NCBI RefSeq assembly: GCF_019977735.1
Contig: NZ_AP025018.1
Coordinates: 248,001 to 312,000 of the forward strand
Length of the DNA stretch: 64,000 bases
Origin: Calothrix sp. PCC 7716
GTDB taxonomy: Bacteria > Cyanobacteriota > Cyanobacteriia > Cyanobacteriales > Nostocaceae
Direction of reading: 5' to 3'
Shown: positions 1-8,753 of the stretch, one piece after another
Numbering within the stretch: the stretch's first letter is position 1
Layout: every line of letters begins with the position of its first letter
The notes under the pieces: generated by a model
What the model was told of the DNA's origin: nothing
Databases searched by the model: none
What the model saw: the letters and a program-made list of their open reading frames with translations, nothing else
Translations under genes and position numbers: made by a program

Positions 1-782
1 TCCAAGACCCAAATGAACCAGCTGACAGAGTATTTGATTTAGCTTTTAGTACAGATTCGCTCTTATTATTTAGTGGTTCTGGAAAGGGTAAGCTGAGAAG
101 ATGGACAAGAACAAACACGAATATAGAATTTCAACCAGAATCATTAGAGGTTTTAGAGTTAGAAAAACGGCAACAGTTAACACAGTTTCAAATTCGTGCG
201 TTAGCTTTGAGTCCCGACAATAAAATAATTGTTGCTTCTGGCAACTTTAACCGTTTTATTGTACTACCTATATCAAACCAATCTAATAATTTTAAAGATA
301 TATCATTACAAAAATTAGAACAGTTAGATGGCAGAGGTGGACTGAATGATTTTGTTTTTGGGTTAGCTTTTATGCCCAATCCAACAAAAAAGATTTTAGC
401 AACTTCCGATTCAGCGGGTTTAATTGCAATTTGGGATTTAGACCAATGTAAACCTAAAGCTGTTAGTAATTCTCAATTAAAACTTAACGAGTTAAGTTGT
501 GTACCTATAGATAGTTGGCAAGGTGAGTCAAAAAATCCAATTCGGACTTTAGCGTTTAGTGAAGATAATAAATTATTGATTAGTGGTGGAGATGATGGAC
601 AAGTTATTGTATGGCATTTAACTCCTACATATGGACTCGATAAAACAAAATCGCAAGAAGGTAAAGGTGACACTATTTACCGAAGTTATAAAAAAATCAA
701 TAGTATTGGCTTAAAAAATAATCGAGAAATTATCGTTATTAGCGGTGGTGAAGATTCACAAGTCGAATTTAAAAAATATTAA
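1..782 (+). CDS. WD40-repeat protein, C-terminal part (5' end outside window)
   Basis: The reading frame is open from the first base with no stop before the TAA at 780-782, so this is the C-terminal ~260 residues of a larger protein. WD40 blades are visible: VFDLAFSTDS...LRRW near bases 40-115, IRALALSPD near 200, GLIAIWDL near 420-440, IRTLAFSEDN...GQVIVWHL near 540-620, and a last degenerate blade ending SGGEDSQVEF. WD40 propellers are protein-interaction scaffolds; in cyanobacteria they often sit behind NACHT/STAND or kinase domains, but the upstream domains are not visible here. The next gene starts 91 bp downstream in the same direction and may be co-transcribed. An internal ATG at 207 is not a credible start because the frame and a blade continue upstream of it. 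Confidence 0.85.
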   Translation, partial: QDPNEPADRVFDLAFSTDSLLLFSGSGKGKLRRWTRTNTNIEFQPESLEVLELEKRQQLTQFQIRALALSPDNKIIVASGNFNRFIVLPISNQSNNFKDISLQKLEQLDGRGGLNDFVFGLAFMPNPTKKILATSDSAGLIAIWDLDQCKPKAVSNSQLKLNELSCVPIDSWQGESKNPIRTLAFSEDNKLLISGGDDGQVIVWHLTPTYGLDKTKSQEGKGDTIYRSYKKINSIGLKNNREIIVISGGEDSQVEFKKY

Positions 783-792
783 ATAGAAACCG

Positions 793-857
793 AGAAACCG
801 GGTTTCTTTATCTATATCTATAATTAACAAGAAAATTTTTATAGAAACCCGGTTTCT
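793..857. repeat. 65-bp dispersed element, pair 1 of AGAAACCnGGTTTCT palindromes
   Basis: Two near-palindromes, AGAAACCGGGTTTCT (793-807) and AGAAACCCGGTTTCT (843-857), lie 50 bp apart between the WD40 gene and the next gene. The same two-palindrome arrangement recurs at 3249-3314, 18766-18833, 54224-54288 and 54983-55047. The second palindrome ends just before the ribosome binding site of the downstream gene. Confidence 0.8.
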
Positions 858-873
858 TTATAAGGAGAGTATT

Positions 874-3153
874 ATGTCTAATCCACTATCTGTTATTATT
901 AACCCACCTGGAATACAATGTGGAATGCCAGGAGATATTGTTTCGCTGTATGTCGTTGTAATTAACGAAGGAGACCAAAGCGCTGTTATTGATTTATTTT
1001 TTAGTTTTGATGAGACGTTTCAAAAAGTTAGTGGTTGGTCTAATTCTCCAAAGGCAAGTTTAGCTGTTGCTTCAAAAGAAAGTAGCGATGAAGTTACATT
1101 TGATTTTGAAATTCCAGTTGATGCATTTCCGGGAACCTATGATTATACTTTTGTTGTAGATTCTCCAGAGCATTATCCACAAGATACTCCAATAAACTTT
1201 CCTGGGCAACTCAAAGTTCTGCTCAGAGAACAAACTGTAATTCGTGCTTCTGACCCAACTTTTTCGGTTATCCCTGCAACGAACCCCAATAAACCTATAA
1301 CTTACACTCCTGGTAAACCTTTACAAGTTGTCATCAAAGTCGAAAACCGCTCAAACCGTGTAGACCGTTTCCGTTTAACTTGTCCAGATTTAGATGGAAA
1401 TTGGTACAAAATAATTTATCCTGCTACTGGATTGGAAGCAGTGGGGTTATTTGAAGTCAATGCTATAGAACTTAACCCTAATACCGAAGGTGACATTACT
1501 TTAGAGTTTACCCCTCCTAGTGATACTCTTGCTGGTAGCTATTCTCCAACGATTCGTTTAGTTTCAGAAAATAATCCAGATTTGATATTGCTGGATTTAG
1601 TGTACATGCTCATTCCTGATAATTATCAGTTGAGTGTAGAGCTTAATACTATTTTAGGAAAAGTTAGACATAAGCAAGGCGCCTACGAACTAGTACTAAA
1701 TAACCAAGGTAACATGGTACGAGAATTGTTATTTAATGCTAAAAGTAGAGACGAAGAAGAAATTTGTACTTATAAGTTTGAGCCTACGGAGATAAAATTA
1801 TTACCAAATAGAACCGAAAAAGTCAATCTTGCCGTTAAACCTCGACCTTGGTGGCGCCAACCTTTGCTGGGTCAACCGTTATTAATTAACTTTCAAGTTG
1901 ATGTTATAGATAAACAAGATTATGCTTTAGCAAATGCATCACACCAAGCTTCTTTATCATGGAAAGCGCGTCCTTGGTGGCAATTTTTACTATTAATTTT
2001 ACTTGGACTCGGATTATTTGCTGGCGCCTCTTATCTAATTTGGAGAGCATTAAATCCTGATCCTGTAACAATTGAAGCTTTTAGCGTCGATGATTCGCAA
2101 ATTATTGAAGGAGATGAAGCTAATTTAAATTTTAGAATAAGTAATTATAAGCGAAAAAAAGATTTAATAGTCACCGTTAAACCATCACTCAATAATGAAA
2201 CAATATTGAATAATGATAAAATTAATCAACTAATTACTCCAGGTAAAAATAACCCTAACCCACCTTGCCGCATTACACCTCAAGAAGAATTAATATGTCA
2301 ACTTGTTCCTACAGGAATTAAAACAAAAGGAAAATATGTTTTTGAGTTAAAAGTCTCTTCTAAACCAACGTCACCATTTAATCGTAGAACTCCACCTGAT
2401 ATTCAAAAAACGGCGGAAGTTGAAATTAAAGAAAAACCAATTGCTGAAATTATTGACTTTAAAGCAAATAAACAAAAATACCAAAAAGGAGAGAATATTG
2501 TTCTGAATTGGACAATTAGGCGCCCAGAATTACTAAACAAGGCTGTAATCAATGTTAAAAATGCTGACAACGTAATAATTACTCCAATTACTTTAACATT
2601 CAAAGACGGTGATATTGCAGACCCTCAACTTAAAGGCTCTTGCCAAAGAAGCAAAGATAATCAAAGTATCACTTGCTCTGTTAAGCATATTCCAAAGCAA
2701 ATCGGAACCTTTAACTATGAGTTAATAGCTTCTTCTATTAATGTAAATGACCGCAATAGTACAAAACAAGCTGCAAACCCAGTTGAAGTAATACCAAAAC
2801 CATTTAATATAGTCTTTTTTAGAATTAACAATATTAATAGTAGTGACAAACCAAATTTAGAACTTAATGAAGGAGAAACAATTACTGTAAGCTGGAAAGT
2901 GGAAGGAGAAAATGTTTCCGTGAAACTGTCTCCTTATGGAGATGTACAGCAAGGAGGTACAAAACAGCTTTCTGTTATTAGAGACTTCCCAAATCGCATC
3001 GCACTACAAGTCAATGGTATATCAAGTAACCAGCCACCTCAAGAAAGAGGATTTGCTATTACAGTCAGACCCAAACCAACACCAACGGTGGCGCCGACTA
3101 TTAATACTGCTGTACCTACCCCTACAAGAAACCCCTTTAAAGTGGCGCCTTAA
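874..3153 (+). CDS. Membrane-anchored protein with Ig-like beta domains
   Basis: A 759-residue protein of unknown function. A good ribosome binding site (AAGGAG, about 861-866) precedes the ATG. There is no signal peptide. The first ~360 residues look like repeated beta-sandwich domains of the CARDB/NEW3 kind (PGDIVSLYVVVINEGDQ; PLQVVIKVENRSNRVDRF; GAYELVLNNQGN). One strong transmembrane helix follows at about residues 370-391 (FLLLILLGLGLFAGASYLIW). After it come three more Ig-like segments (residues ~400-500, 510-640, 640-735) and a Pro/Thr-rich tail. With a single helix the N-terminal half would be cytoplasmic and the C-terminal half outside, or the reverse. The adjacent WD40 gene suggests a two-gene unit. 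Domain naming is by eye; the function is unknown. Confidence 0.85.
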   Translation: MSNPLSVIINPPGIQCGMPGDIVSLYVVVINEGDQSAVIDLFFSFDETFQKVSGWSNSPKASLAVASKESSDEVTFDFEIPVDAFPGTYDYTFVVDSPEHYPQDTPINFPGQLKVLLREQTVIRASDPTFSVIPATNPNKPITYTPGKPLQVVIKVENRSNRVDRFRLTCPDLDGNWYKIIYPATGLEAVGLFEVNAIELNPNTEGDITLEFTPPSDTLAGSYSPTIRLVSENNPDLILLDLVYMLIPDNYQLSVELNTILGKVRHKQGAYELVLNNQGNMVRELLFNAKSRDEEEICTYKFEPTEIKLLPNRTEKVNLAVKPRPWWRQPLLGQPLLINFQVDVIDKQDYALANASHQASLSWKARPWWQFLLLILLGLGLFAGASYLIWRALNPDPVTIEAFSVDDSQIIEGDEANLNFRISNYKRKKDLIVTVKPSLNNETILNNDKINQLITPGKNNPNPPCRITPQEELICQLVPTGIKTKGKYVFELKVSSKPTSPFNRRTPPDIQKTAEVEIKEKPIAEIIDFKANKQKYQKGENIVLNWTIRRPELLNKAVINVKNADNVIITPITLTFKDGDIADPQLKGSCQRSKDNQSITCSVKHIPKQIGTFNYELIASSINVNDRNSTKQAANPVEVIPKPFNIVFFRINNINSSDKPNLELNEGETITVSWKVEGENVSVKLSPYGDVQQGGTKQLSVIRDFPNRIALQVNGISSNQPPQERGFAITVRPKPTPTVAPTINTAVPTPTRNPFKVAP

Positions 3154-3248
3154 ATACTGAGTACAAAATATTACATTTATTTTTATTTCTTTGTTTGCTT
3201 CGTGCTTGCAAGTTTTAATTTGTAGAAATAAAATTAATACAAACCCCA

Positions 3249-3314
3249 AGAAACCAGGTTTCTATGCAAGATTTCTGTTTTATTAGAAGATTTTGATAAA
3301 GAAACCCGGTTTCT
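3249..3314. repeat. 65-bp dispersed element, pair 2
   Basis: AGAAACCAGGTTTCT (3249-3263) and AGAAACCCGGTTTCT (3300-3314) are spaced 51 bp apart in the 300-bp gap between two convergent genes (3154-3453). Nothing else was recognised in that gap. Confidence 0.8.
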
Positions 3315-3453
3315 AATGTTTATAAAGGAAAAATAACGGATTTTAGGGGTAGGTGATTTTACAATAATTTCCTACCTCTGTTATCTTTGTGCATTTCTAA
3401 ATCGAGTAATGTTTGTTTATATATTGCAAAGAAATTTGAATAATTTATAAATA

Positions 3454-3990
3454 TTAAAAGTAAACTTTTTCTCGACCCAATATTTGCAAATCTTGCTCTG
3501 CAAAATATTTTGATGACATAATGCGAGAAAATATAAATTTAATGAAGTTTAAATCCTGGATTTCAGATACTTTTTTTGAGCTATGTAATGATGGAATTTG
3601 CTCTGCAAGTCTTGATAACTCCATGCTAAAAATATCAAATTCTTCAGGAGTTACAAAAAACACAACTCCTGACTGACAATAATCGGAGCCAGTTTGGGGT
3701 ATTATTTCTTCTTTTCCTGCAAGTAGCAAATTGGGAGTGACTGTATACTTTGAAAGACCTGTAGTAATTAGTCGCGCTTCTATTTCTGTAAAAATATCAT
3801 CGATATTTTCTGATAAGACAGGTGGCCAATTATAAGAATTAATTTCAATATTAGGTACAAACATGATACTGACTGTGTGATTTAGTATCACATCAAAAAT
3901 CCCTTGATATAGCGCTGCAACTTCTGGCTCTTGTTCACAGGGTTGATGTCTAACAGAAATAGAAAAATCATAATTTGGTGATGGTTTCAT
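3454..3990 (-). CDS. Hypothetical protein, 178 aa
   Basis: An uninterrupted frame of normal composition, starting ATG at 3990. No family recognised. The protein is soluble, acidic, with no signal peptide or membrane segment. Visible features are an N-terminal ISVRHQPCEQEPEVAALYQGIFDVI segment that reads as beta strand plus helix, and a central GVVFFVTPEEFDIFSMELSRLAEQIP stretch. It is alone on the minus strand between two plus-strand units and is convergent with the Ig-like membrane protein. Confidence 0.65.
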   Translation of the reverse strand: MKPSPNYDFSISVRHQPCEQEPEVAALYQGIFDVILNHTVSIMFVPNIEINSYNWPPVLSENIDDIFTEIEARLITTGLSKYTVTPNLLLAGKEEIIPQTGSDYCQSGVVFFVTPEEFDIFSMELSRLAEQIPSLHSSKKVSEIQDLNFIKFIFSRIMSSKYFAEQDLQILGREKVYF

Positions 3991-4158
3991 AGGTCTATCT
4001 TTGAAAAATTGTCTTTAGTCGTAATTTATTTACGGGTTGGTGTAGCGTAAGGGTTTTGCCTATCGTCATCTTTGTCAAGAAAACCTAACTTGCTGTAGCT
4101 CACCGGAATGCACCACGAGCTTCCACTCGAATGAAAGAGCTTGTAACGCTTATTTTGC

Positions 4159-4184
4159 GTAGGGTGGGCAGTGCCCACCTTACC
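4159..4184. repeat. Dispersed hairpin GTAGGGTGGGCA-GTGCCCACC
   Basis: A perfect inverted repeat GGTGGGCA/TGCCCACC flanked by GTAG and TTAC. Near-identical copies are at 13957-13981 and 47347-47371. It lies in a 461-bp gap (3991-4451), which also holds two GCATTCCGG words and one GGCGCC; no gene was seen there. The copies sit in intergenic DNA, consistent with a REP-like or mobile hairpin. Confidence 0.75.
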
Positions 4185-4451
4185 CTTGTTGAGAAGCTGC
4201 ATTCCGGTCAGGTAGGCGCCTATAGTATCTTAGCAGGGAGACTACATAGACTAGAATATATTTACTAACGTGGAATTAACAGAATTATTAAAATTATAGT
4301 AAATTTATATTGAGTTAATAAGCGTTATCAACATGAACTAATAACATGCTGATAAAGTAGAGGTGTAAGATATTGCGTTCTTGCACCTGATTTTAAGCTT
4401 TTTAAATTATGTTTAATTTTGCTTAATTCTTTTAATATTAATTTAACATTT

Positions 4452-5141
4452 ATGAAGATTTATCAGCGTCATGAGTGGACACTTTCAACAGAGCAAGCAA
4501 TAGCTATTCAGGAACAGTTGAGTGGTGAGGTTATAACCGATGATGAACTGAAGCCAAATATCGAGTACGTTGCAGGAGTCGATATGGGGTTTGAGGAAAA
4601 TGGCGCCGTTAGTAGGGCAGCTGTTGCGGTGTTAAGATACCCTGACTTACAGGTAGTTGAAACGAGTATAGCTTACCGCCCAACTGCGTTTCCTTATATT
4701 CCAGGTTTTCTTTCGTTTCGAGAAGTGCCTGCGGTGCTAGATGCGTTAGAAAAGCTACAAATTACACCTGATATAATTCTTTGTGACGGTCAAGGTATTG
4801 CTCATCCACGAAGATTTGGTATTGCTTGTCATTTGGGAGTTATAGTAGATATCCCGACAATTGGTGTAGCAAAATCGTTACTTGTTGGCAAACATGAACC
4901 TTTGGCTGATGTGAAGGGTAGCTGGCAACCTTTGATATACAAAAAACAAATGGTTGGTGCAGTGGTACGCACACGAACGGGTGTAAAACCTGTTTATGTT
5001 TCACCTGGTCATCGTATCAGTTTGCCTACGTCTATTGATTATGCGTTGTGCTGTACTACTAAATATCGTCTTCCAGAAACAACGCGCATTGCCGACCGAA
5101 TAGCTTCGGCAAGAGGCGAGGTCTCGATTGTGGAATTGTAA
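4452..5141 (+). CDS. nfi: Endonuclease V (deoxyinosine 3' endonuclease)
   Basis: Repairs deaminated DNA by cutting the second phosphodiester bond 3' of deoxyinosine; acts in the cytoplasm and needs Mg2+. The 229-residue length is normal for the family. Family motifs are present: GVDMGF with catalytic Asp44, the wedge motif PYIPG (residues 81-85), FREVPA with Glu91, and CDGQG with Asp112 followed by AHPRRFGIACHLGV. I chose ATG 4452 because it gives the standard N-terminus; the frame can be extended 33 bp to a TTG but with no added family sequence. GGCGCC occurs in frame as a Gly-Ala pair. It is a single-gene unit, with the FHA gene 49 bp downstream. Confidence 0.95.
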   Translation: MKIYQRHEWTLSTEQAIAIQEQLSGEVITDDELKPNIEYVAGVDMGFEENGAVSRAAVAVLRYPDLQVVETSIAYRPTAFPYIPGFLSFREVPAVLDALEKLQITPDIILCDGQGIAHPRRFGIACHLGVIVDIPTIGVAKSLLVGKHEPLADVKGSWQPLIYKKQMVGAVVRTRTGVKPVYVSPGHRISLPTSIDYALCCTTKYRLPETTRIADRIASARGEVSIVEL

Positions 5142-5190
5142 AATTAAAAGCTGAAGTAAAAATTAAGAGGAGTATCTAGGGCAATTAACA

Positions 5191-5763
5191 ATGAGCGCAC
5201 TAACTTTACAGTGGTACGATGCAGGTCGAGAAAAAACTCAGACAATTTACGAACAGCAGCAGCAAACTAAGAACCCTGGAACTGTTCGCATTGGTCGCGA
5301 CCCACTTCGTTGCGATATTGTTCTTTCTGACCCTACGGTATCTGGTTTACATATTGAAATCTTTTTTAATTTAGGGCAGTTTTTGGTTCGGAATTTGCGC
5401 TCCTCGAATCCTCCTTTGGTAGATGGGAAGAAATTAACTCAAGGTGAACAATCTCTTAAACAGGGTAGTGTTATTTTTCTTGGACAAGCTCAACTAAAGG
5501 TAATAGCTGTATTTTCTTCTGAAGCTAGCAGTGTTCCACCAACTGTTTTGTCTGGCCCCCCTGTTAATATACCTGTACAGGCGCCTCGTACTCCTCTTGG
5601 TAATCAGCAACAACATGTACATCAGCACCAAGCGGCTTATGGGTTAGAGTGTCCTAAATGTCATAAAGTTTCTTCAACCGATTTTCTACATATTGGGTGT
5701 CGGTGGTGCGGAACTTCGCTTGCTGCTGCTGCTAGTGTTCTCGTTGAGCCAAAGAATCAATAG
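5191..5763 (+). CDS. FHA-domain protein with C-terminal zinc ribbon
   Basis: An FHA phosphothreonine-binding domain fills residues ~10-110: the core RIGRDPLRCDIVLSDPTVSG.LH carries the conserved Gly-Arg, Ser and His, and a later Asn lies in RNLRSSNPP. A Gln/Pro/His-rich linker follows, then a four-cysteine ribbon near the end (CPKCHKV ... GCRWCG). FHA proteins read Ser/Thr kinase output. The following gene, 75 bp downstream and in the same direction, also begins with an FHA domain, so the two probably form one operon and one phospho-dependent complex. Confidence 0.88.
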   Translation: MSALTLQWYDAGREKTQTIYEQQQQTKNPGTVRIGRDPLRCDIVLSDPTVSGLHIEIFFNLGQFLVRNLRSSNPPLVDGKKLTQGEQSLKQGSVIFLGQAQLKVIAVFSSEASSVPPTVLSGPPVNIPVQAPRTPLGNQQQHVHQHQAAYGLECPKCHKVSSTDFLHIGCRWCGTSLAAAASVLVEPKNQ

Positions 5764-5838
5764 TATTCTTGGCGAACTTGTTTATAGGATATATTCTAAT
5801 ATCATCAAATTAAATTATAAACTATTAAATATTAAGCA

Positions 5839-7800
5839 ATGACCAGTAACCAACAAGTACAACTAAGTTGGGATGACCCAGTAAGCGGGGAACGGCGTGA
5901 ACCTTCTTTAAGTCCGCCAATTGCTTTTGGTCGAGAATTTGCACGAATGCCGACTGAGCATAATGGGCAACGTGTCGCGCGGATGATACTTAATAGTGAT
6001 GAGATTTCTAGATTCCATGCGTTACTCGAATGGCAGCAAAACGAGCTTGTCATTACCGACCAAGTTAGTGTTAATGGCATATTTGTCAACGGTCAGCGTC
6101 AAACACGAAGTGTAATCTTAAGTGGTGATACGTTACAAATTGGCCCCTACATCATAACTATTACACTCGTAACAAGCGCCGCTCCTCCGCAGGCGCCGAG
6201 TCATTCAGCTATTCAATTTAATCCTGCTACAAATCTACCTGACCCAAGTTGGCGCCATAGTCCCCAAGCTACACCACTGGGCAGCAGTTTTCCTCCTCCT
6301 TTATTTCAGCAGCAAAAAATAGCTGTGCAATCACTCCACGCTACTGGTTTGCCTGTAGAAGAATTTGATTTTCTATCGGTTGGTGGTGGTTTAGGTAGTT
6401 TTATTTGGGCTGACTTGCTGAGAATTTCTGGTGTTAAAACTGAGAAAATAATTGCTTTAGGTTTAGAGAAAGAACCTTACGCACGTTATAAACGTCTTTG
6501 CCTCAATTCGCAGATTCCTTTATATGAACGTTTGCGCTCAAATTCTGACTCGTGCCCTGATAATATTTGGGGATATCCTAGCTATGCATGGCGTGAAGCT
6601 TGGCGAGATGCAACGAAAGGTAAACTAAATCAAGCGATTAAACATTTGTGGCAAGTATTTGCCGAACCTACTTTTGCAGAAACTTATACACCCCGTGCAG
6701 GAAATGTTTTTGATTCAATTGACCGCGAAGCCAAGCGTATAGGTTGGGATAAGATATACCGCTACGGAAGAGTACGAGGTATCCGTAAAACCGATGATGC
6801 CCGATATTGTATCGCTTATTCGCGGGCGCCGGGTTCGCATGCGTATATGGTAACGCGACACCTGCATTTAGCAACAGGATATCCAGCTATTCAATTTTTG
6901 CCAGACCTGCAAGCATATCGGGAAAAATATCAAGATTTTAAATCGGTTGTAAATGCTTACGAAGACCATGACCATGTATATGAACAACTCGAACGTCTTG
7001 GTGGTAAAGTCTTAATTCGTGGACGGGGTATTGTAGCTTCGCGTGTTGTTCAACGACTTTATGAAGCCCGCAAGAAAAATAATAATATAACAGTATTGCA
7101 TTTAATGCGTTCGCCTAAACCACAGGGTAATAAATTTCAAAAAGCCCAACGTTTAGTTAAAAACCATTATGAGTTTCAACCTTTTAACTGGCCCAAAGCT
7201 TGCTGGGGTGGAGAACTTCGCGTCATGCTCGAAAAAGCTAGTCCAGAAGAACGTAAAACCCTACTTGCAGATTGGGGTGGTACAACAACAGCCGACCGTT
7301 CGGACTGGCAACGTATTACCGAAATAGGGTTACGGGAAGGTTGGTATAATATACAGTTTGGTAAAGTCAAAAAAGTAGAGCGCGACTCAAAAGGACGGAC
7401 TATTACATATATAGAAGAGCAGAATTTTGGGCAAATTACTCTCGATGCCGATTTTATTGTAGATGCAACAGGACTTGATGCCAAAGTTGAAGCAAGTCCT
7501 TTACTTGATGATTTGGTAAAACATTACAATTTGCCGCTAAATAATTTAGGAAGATTATCGGTAGCTAACAATTTTGAGTTAGTAGAAATGCGGAATGATA
7601 AAGCTCAAATGTACGCTGCTGGCGCCATTACTCTTGGTGGTCCATATGCTGCTGTAGATAGTTTCTTAGGTTTGCAGTACGCATGTTTAGTATCAGTAGA
7701 TTCACTAGGAGCAACACGGGCGCCAGGAGTACATCGTTTAAATGTAGTTACATCTTTTGGACAATGGTTAAAATGGGTGTTTAATCAATCACCTACATAA
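5839..7800 (+). CDS. FHA domain fused to FAD/NAD(P)-binding oxidoreductase
   Basis: 653 residues. Residues ~1-115 form an FHA domain (FGREFARMP..., ISRFHALLEW with Ser-Arg-x-His, VSVNGIFVNG). A Pro-rich linker leads to a flavoprotein Rossmann motif at about 175-190 (FLSVGGGLGSFIWADLL). Later motifs fit an FAD-dependent monooxygenase-type fold: HLHLATGYPAIQFLPD, an internal GRGIVASRVVQRLYEA dinucleotide site, and FIVDATGLDAKVEASPLL ending in GAITLGGPYAAVDSFLGLQYA. The closest recognisable kinds are the L-lysine/L-ornithine N-hydroxylase-like and TrkA-like flavoproteins; the substrate cannot be told. No strong Shine-Dalgarno site is seen. The FHA part suggests docking to a phosphorylated partner, perhaps through the preceding FHA/zinc-ribbon protein. 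Confidence 0.8.
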   Translation: MTSNQQVQLSWDDPVSGERREPSLSPPIAFGREFARMPTEHNGQRVARMILNSDEISRFHALLEWQQNELVITDQVSVNGIFVNGQRQTRSVILSGDTLQIGPYIITITLVTSAAPPQAPSHSAIQFNPATNLPDPSWRHSPQATPLGSSFPPPLFQQQKIAVQSLHATGLPVEEFDFLSVGGGLGSFIWADLLRISGVKTEKIIALGLEKEPYARYKRLCLNSQIPLYERLRSNSDSCPDNIWGYPSYAWREAWRDATKGKLNQAIKHLWQVFAEPTFAETYTPRAGNVFDSIDREAKRIGWDKIYRYGRVRGIRKTDDARYCIAYSRAPGSHAYMVTRHLHLATGYPAIQFLPDLQAYREKYQDFKSVVNAYEDHDHVYEQLERLGGKVLIRGRGIVASRVVQRLYEARKKNNNITVLHLMRSPKPQGNKFQKAQRLVKNHYEFQPFNWPKACWGGELRVMLEKASPEERKTLLADWGGTTTADRSDWQRITEIGLREGWYNIQFGKVKKVERDSKGRTITYIEEQNFGQITLDADFIVDATGLDAKVEASPLLDDLVKHYNLPLNNLGRLSVANNFELVEMRNDKAQMYAAGAITLGGPYAAVDSFLGLQYACLVSVDSLGATRAPGVHRLNVVTSFGQWLKWVFNQSPT

Positions 7801-7826
7801 ACCAAAATCTAAAATTTTAAAAGTTA

Positions 7827-7911
7827 TTGTAGTAATTTGTGGAATGTTGTTGTAGTAATTTGTGGAATGTTGTTGTAGTAATTTGTGGAATGGGCATCCT
7901 TGCCCGTTCCA
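7827..7911. repeat. 23-bp tandem repeat (x3) running into a GGGCA hairpin
   Basis: The 23-bp unit TTGTAGTAATTTGTGGAATG plus TTG is repeated almost exactly three times (7827, 7850, 7873). The third unit runs into the hairpin GGAATGGGCA-TCCT-TGCCCGTTCC (7888-7910), a member of the dispersed TTGTGGAACGGGCATCC family. The layout suggests slippage duplication of the flank of the hairpin element. Confidence 0.85.
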
Positions 7912-7947
7912 TAATAATATTAATAAAACAAGCAGTCAGGTTAAACT

Positions 7948-8553
7948 ATGGTACTACAAGACCATTTTCATCCCCCCCTGTCACTACGGCGCCATTGGCA
8001 CTCGTTTTATAATACTTGGGCTACATACATTGCATCTGATTTAAATTCTAAATTACCCGAAGATTATTTTGCAGAAATTAATGTACAATTTAAGAAAAAG
8101 CCTGTAATACAAACCGTCGAAATAAATATCTTTAACACACAAGGAGGCGCCGTTTTAGCAGGAGCAATTGAGTTAGTTAGCCCAGCGAATAAAGATAGAG
8201 CATCACATCGTCAGGCATTTGTATCTAAATGCAAAACACTTTTACGGCAAGGAATTGGTTTAGTAATTATTGATGTTGTTACCGAACGCAAAGCAAATCT
8301 TCACGATGAACTATTAAATAGAATCACAGAAGGAGCATCATATCTGGGCGCCGAATTATACGCTACTTATTATCGAGTAATTGAGCGTGACGGGCAACCA
8401 AGTATTGATATTTGGCAGGAAAAAATTAGTATAGGCGATACTTTACCAACTGTACCATTTTGGCTACGAGGAAATAATTGCTTACCTCTAGAACTAGACA
8501 GTATTTACAAACGTACTTGTCAAGAACAACGAATTTATGTTAAAAGCGCTTGA
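7948..8553 (+). CDS. DUF4058 family protein
   Basis: 201 residues, start ATG 7948. The segment AIELVSPANKDRASHRQAFVSKCKTLL is the hallmark of DUF4058, a family common in cyanobacteria and planctomycetes with no assigned activity. The N-terminal part (HFHPPLSLRRHWHSFYNTWATYIASDLN) and the C-terminal VPFWLRG..LPLELDSIYKRTCQEQRIYV also match the family layout. It could have a nuclease-like fold (Glu and Lys residues in VEINIF...IELVSPANK), but that is my inference. No membrane segment or signal. It stands alone between two repeat-rich gaps. Confidence 0.85.
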   Translation: MVLQDHFHPPLSLRRHWHSFYNTWATYIASDLNSKLPEDYFAEINVQFKKKPVIQTVEINIFNTQGGAVLAGAIELVSPANKDRASHRQAFVSKCKTLLRQGIGLVIIDVVTERKANLHDELLNRITEGASYLGAELYATYYRVIERDGQPSIDIWQEKISIGDTLPTVPFWLRGNNCLPLELDSIYKRTCQEQRIYVKSA

Positions 8554-8604
8554 TATAGCATTTTTCAAACAAGTAAGGTACAAATTGAGTAGTAACACTC
8601 TTGT

Positions 8605-8626
8605 GGAACGGGCATCCCTGCCCGTC
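8605..8626. repeat. Dispersed hairpin GGAACGGGCATCC-TGCCCGTCC
   Basis: An inverted repeat GGACGGGCA/TGCCCGTTCC-type preceded by CTCTTGT. Same family as 7888-7910, 21209-21234, 35366-35392, 44169-44187, 50384-50410 and 61544-61568. It lies downstream of the DUF4058 gene and could act as a transcription-end hairpin, but it has no T-run. Confidence 0.7.
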
Positions 8627-8753
8627 CGGAAATGTGCTTTATTTGAATGATTTTTAAATATGCCTTTCTATTTAGATAGTATATATATTGACCTTATTAG
8701 GCGCAGAGGGTACTGAGAACAGAGGAAGAGGTATTTATAAAGTTTGTGTTTGG

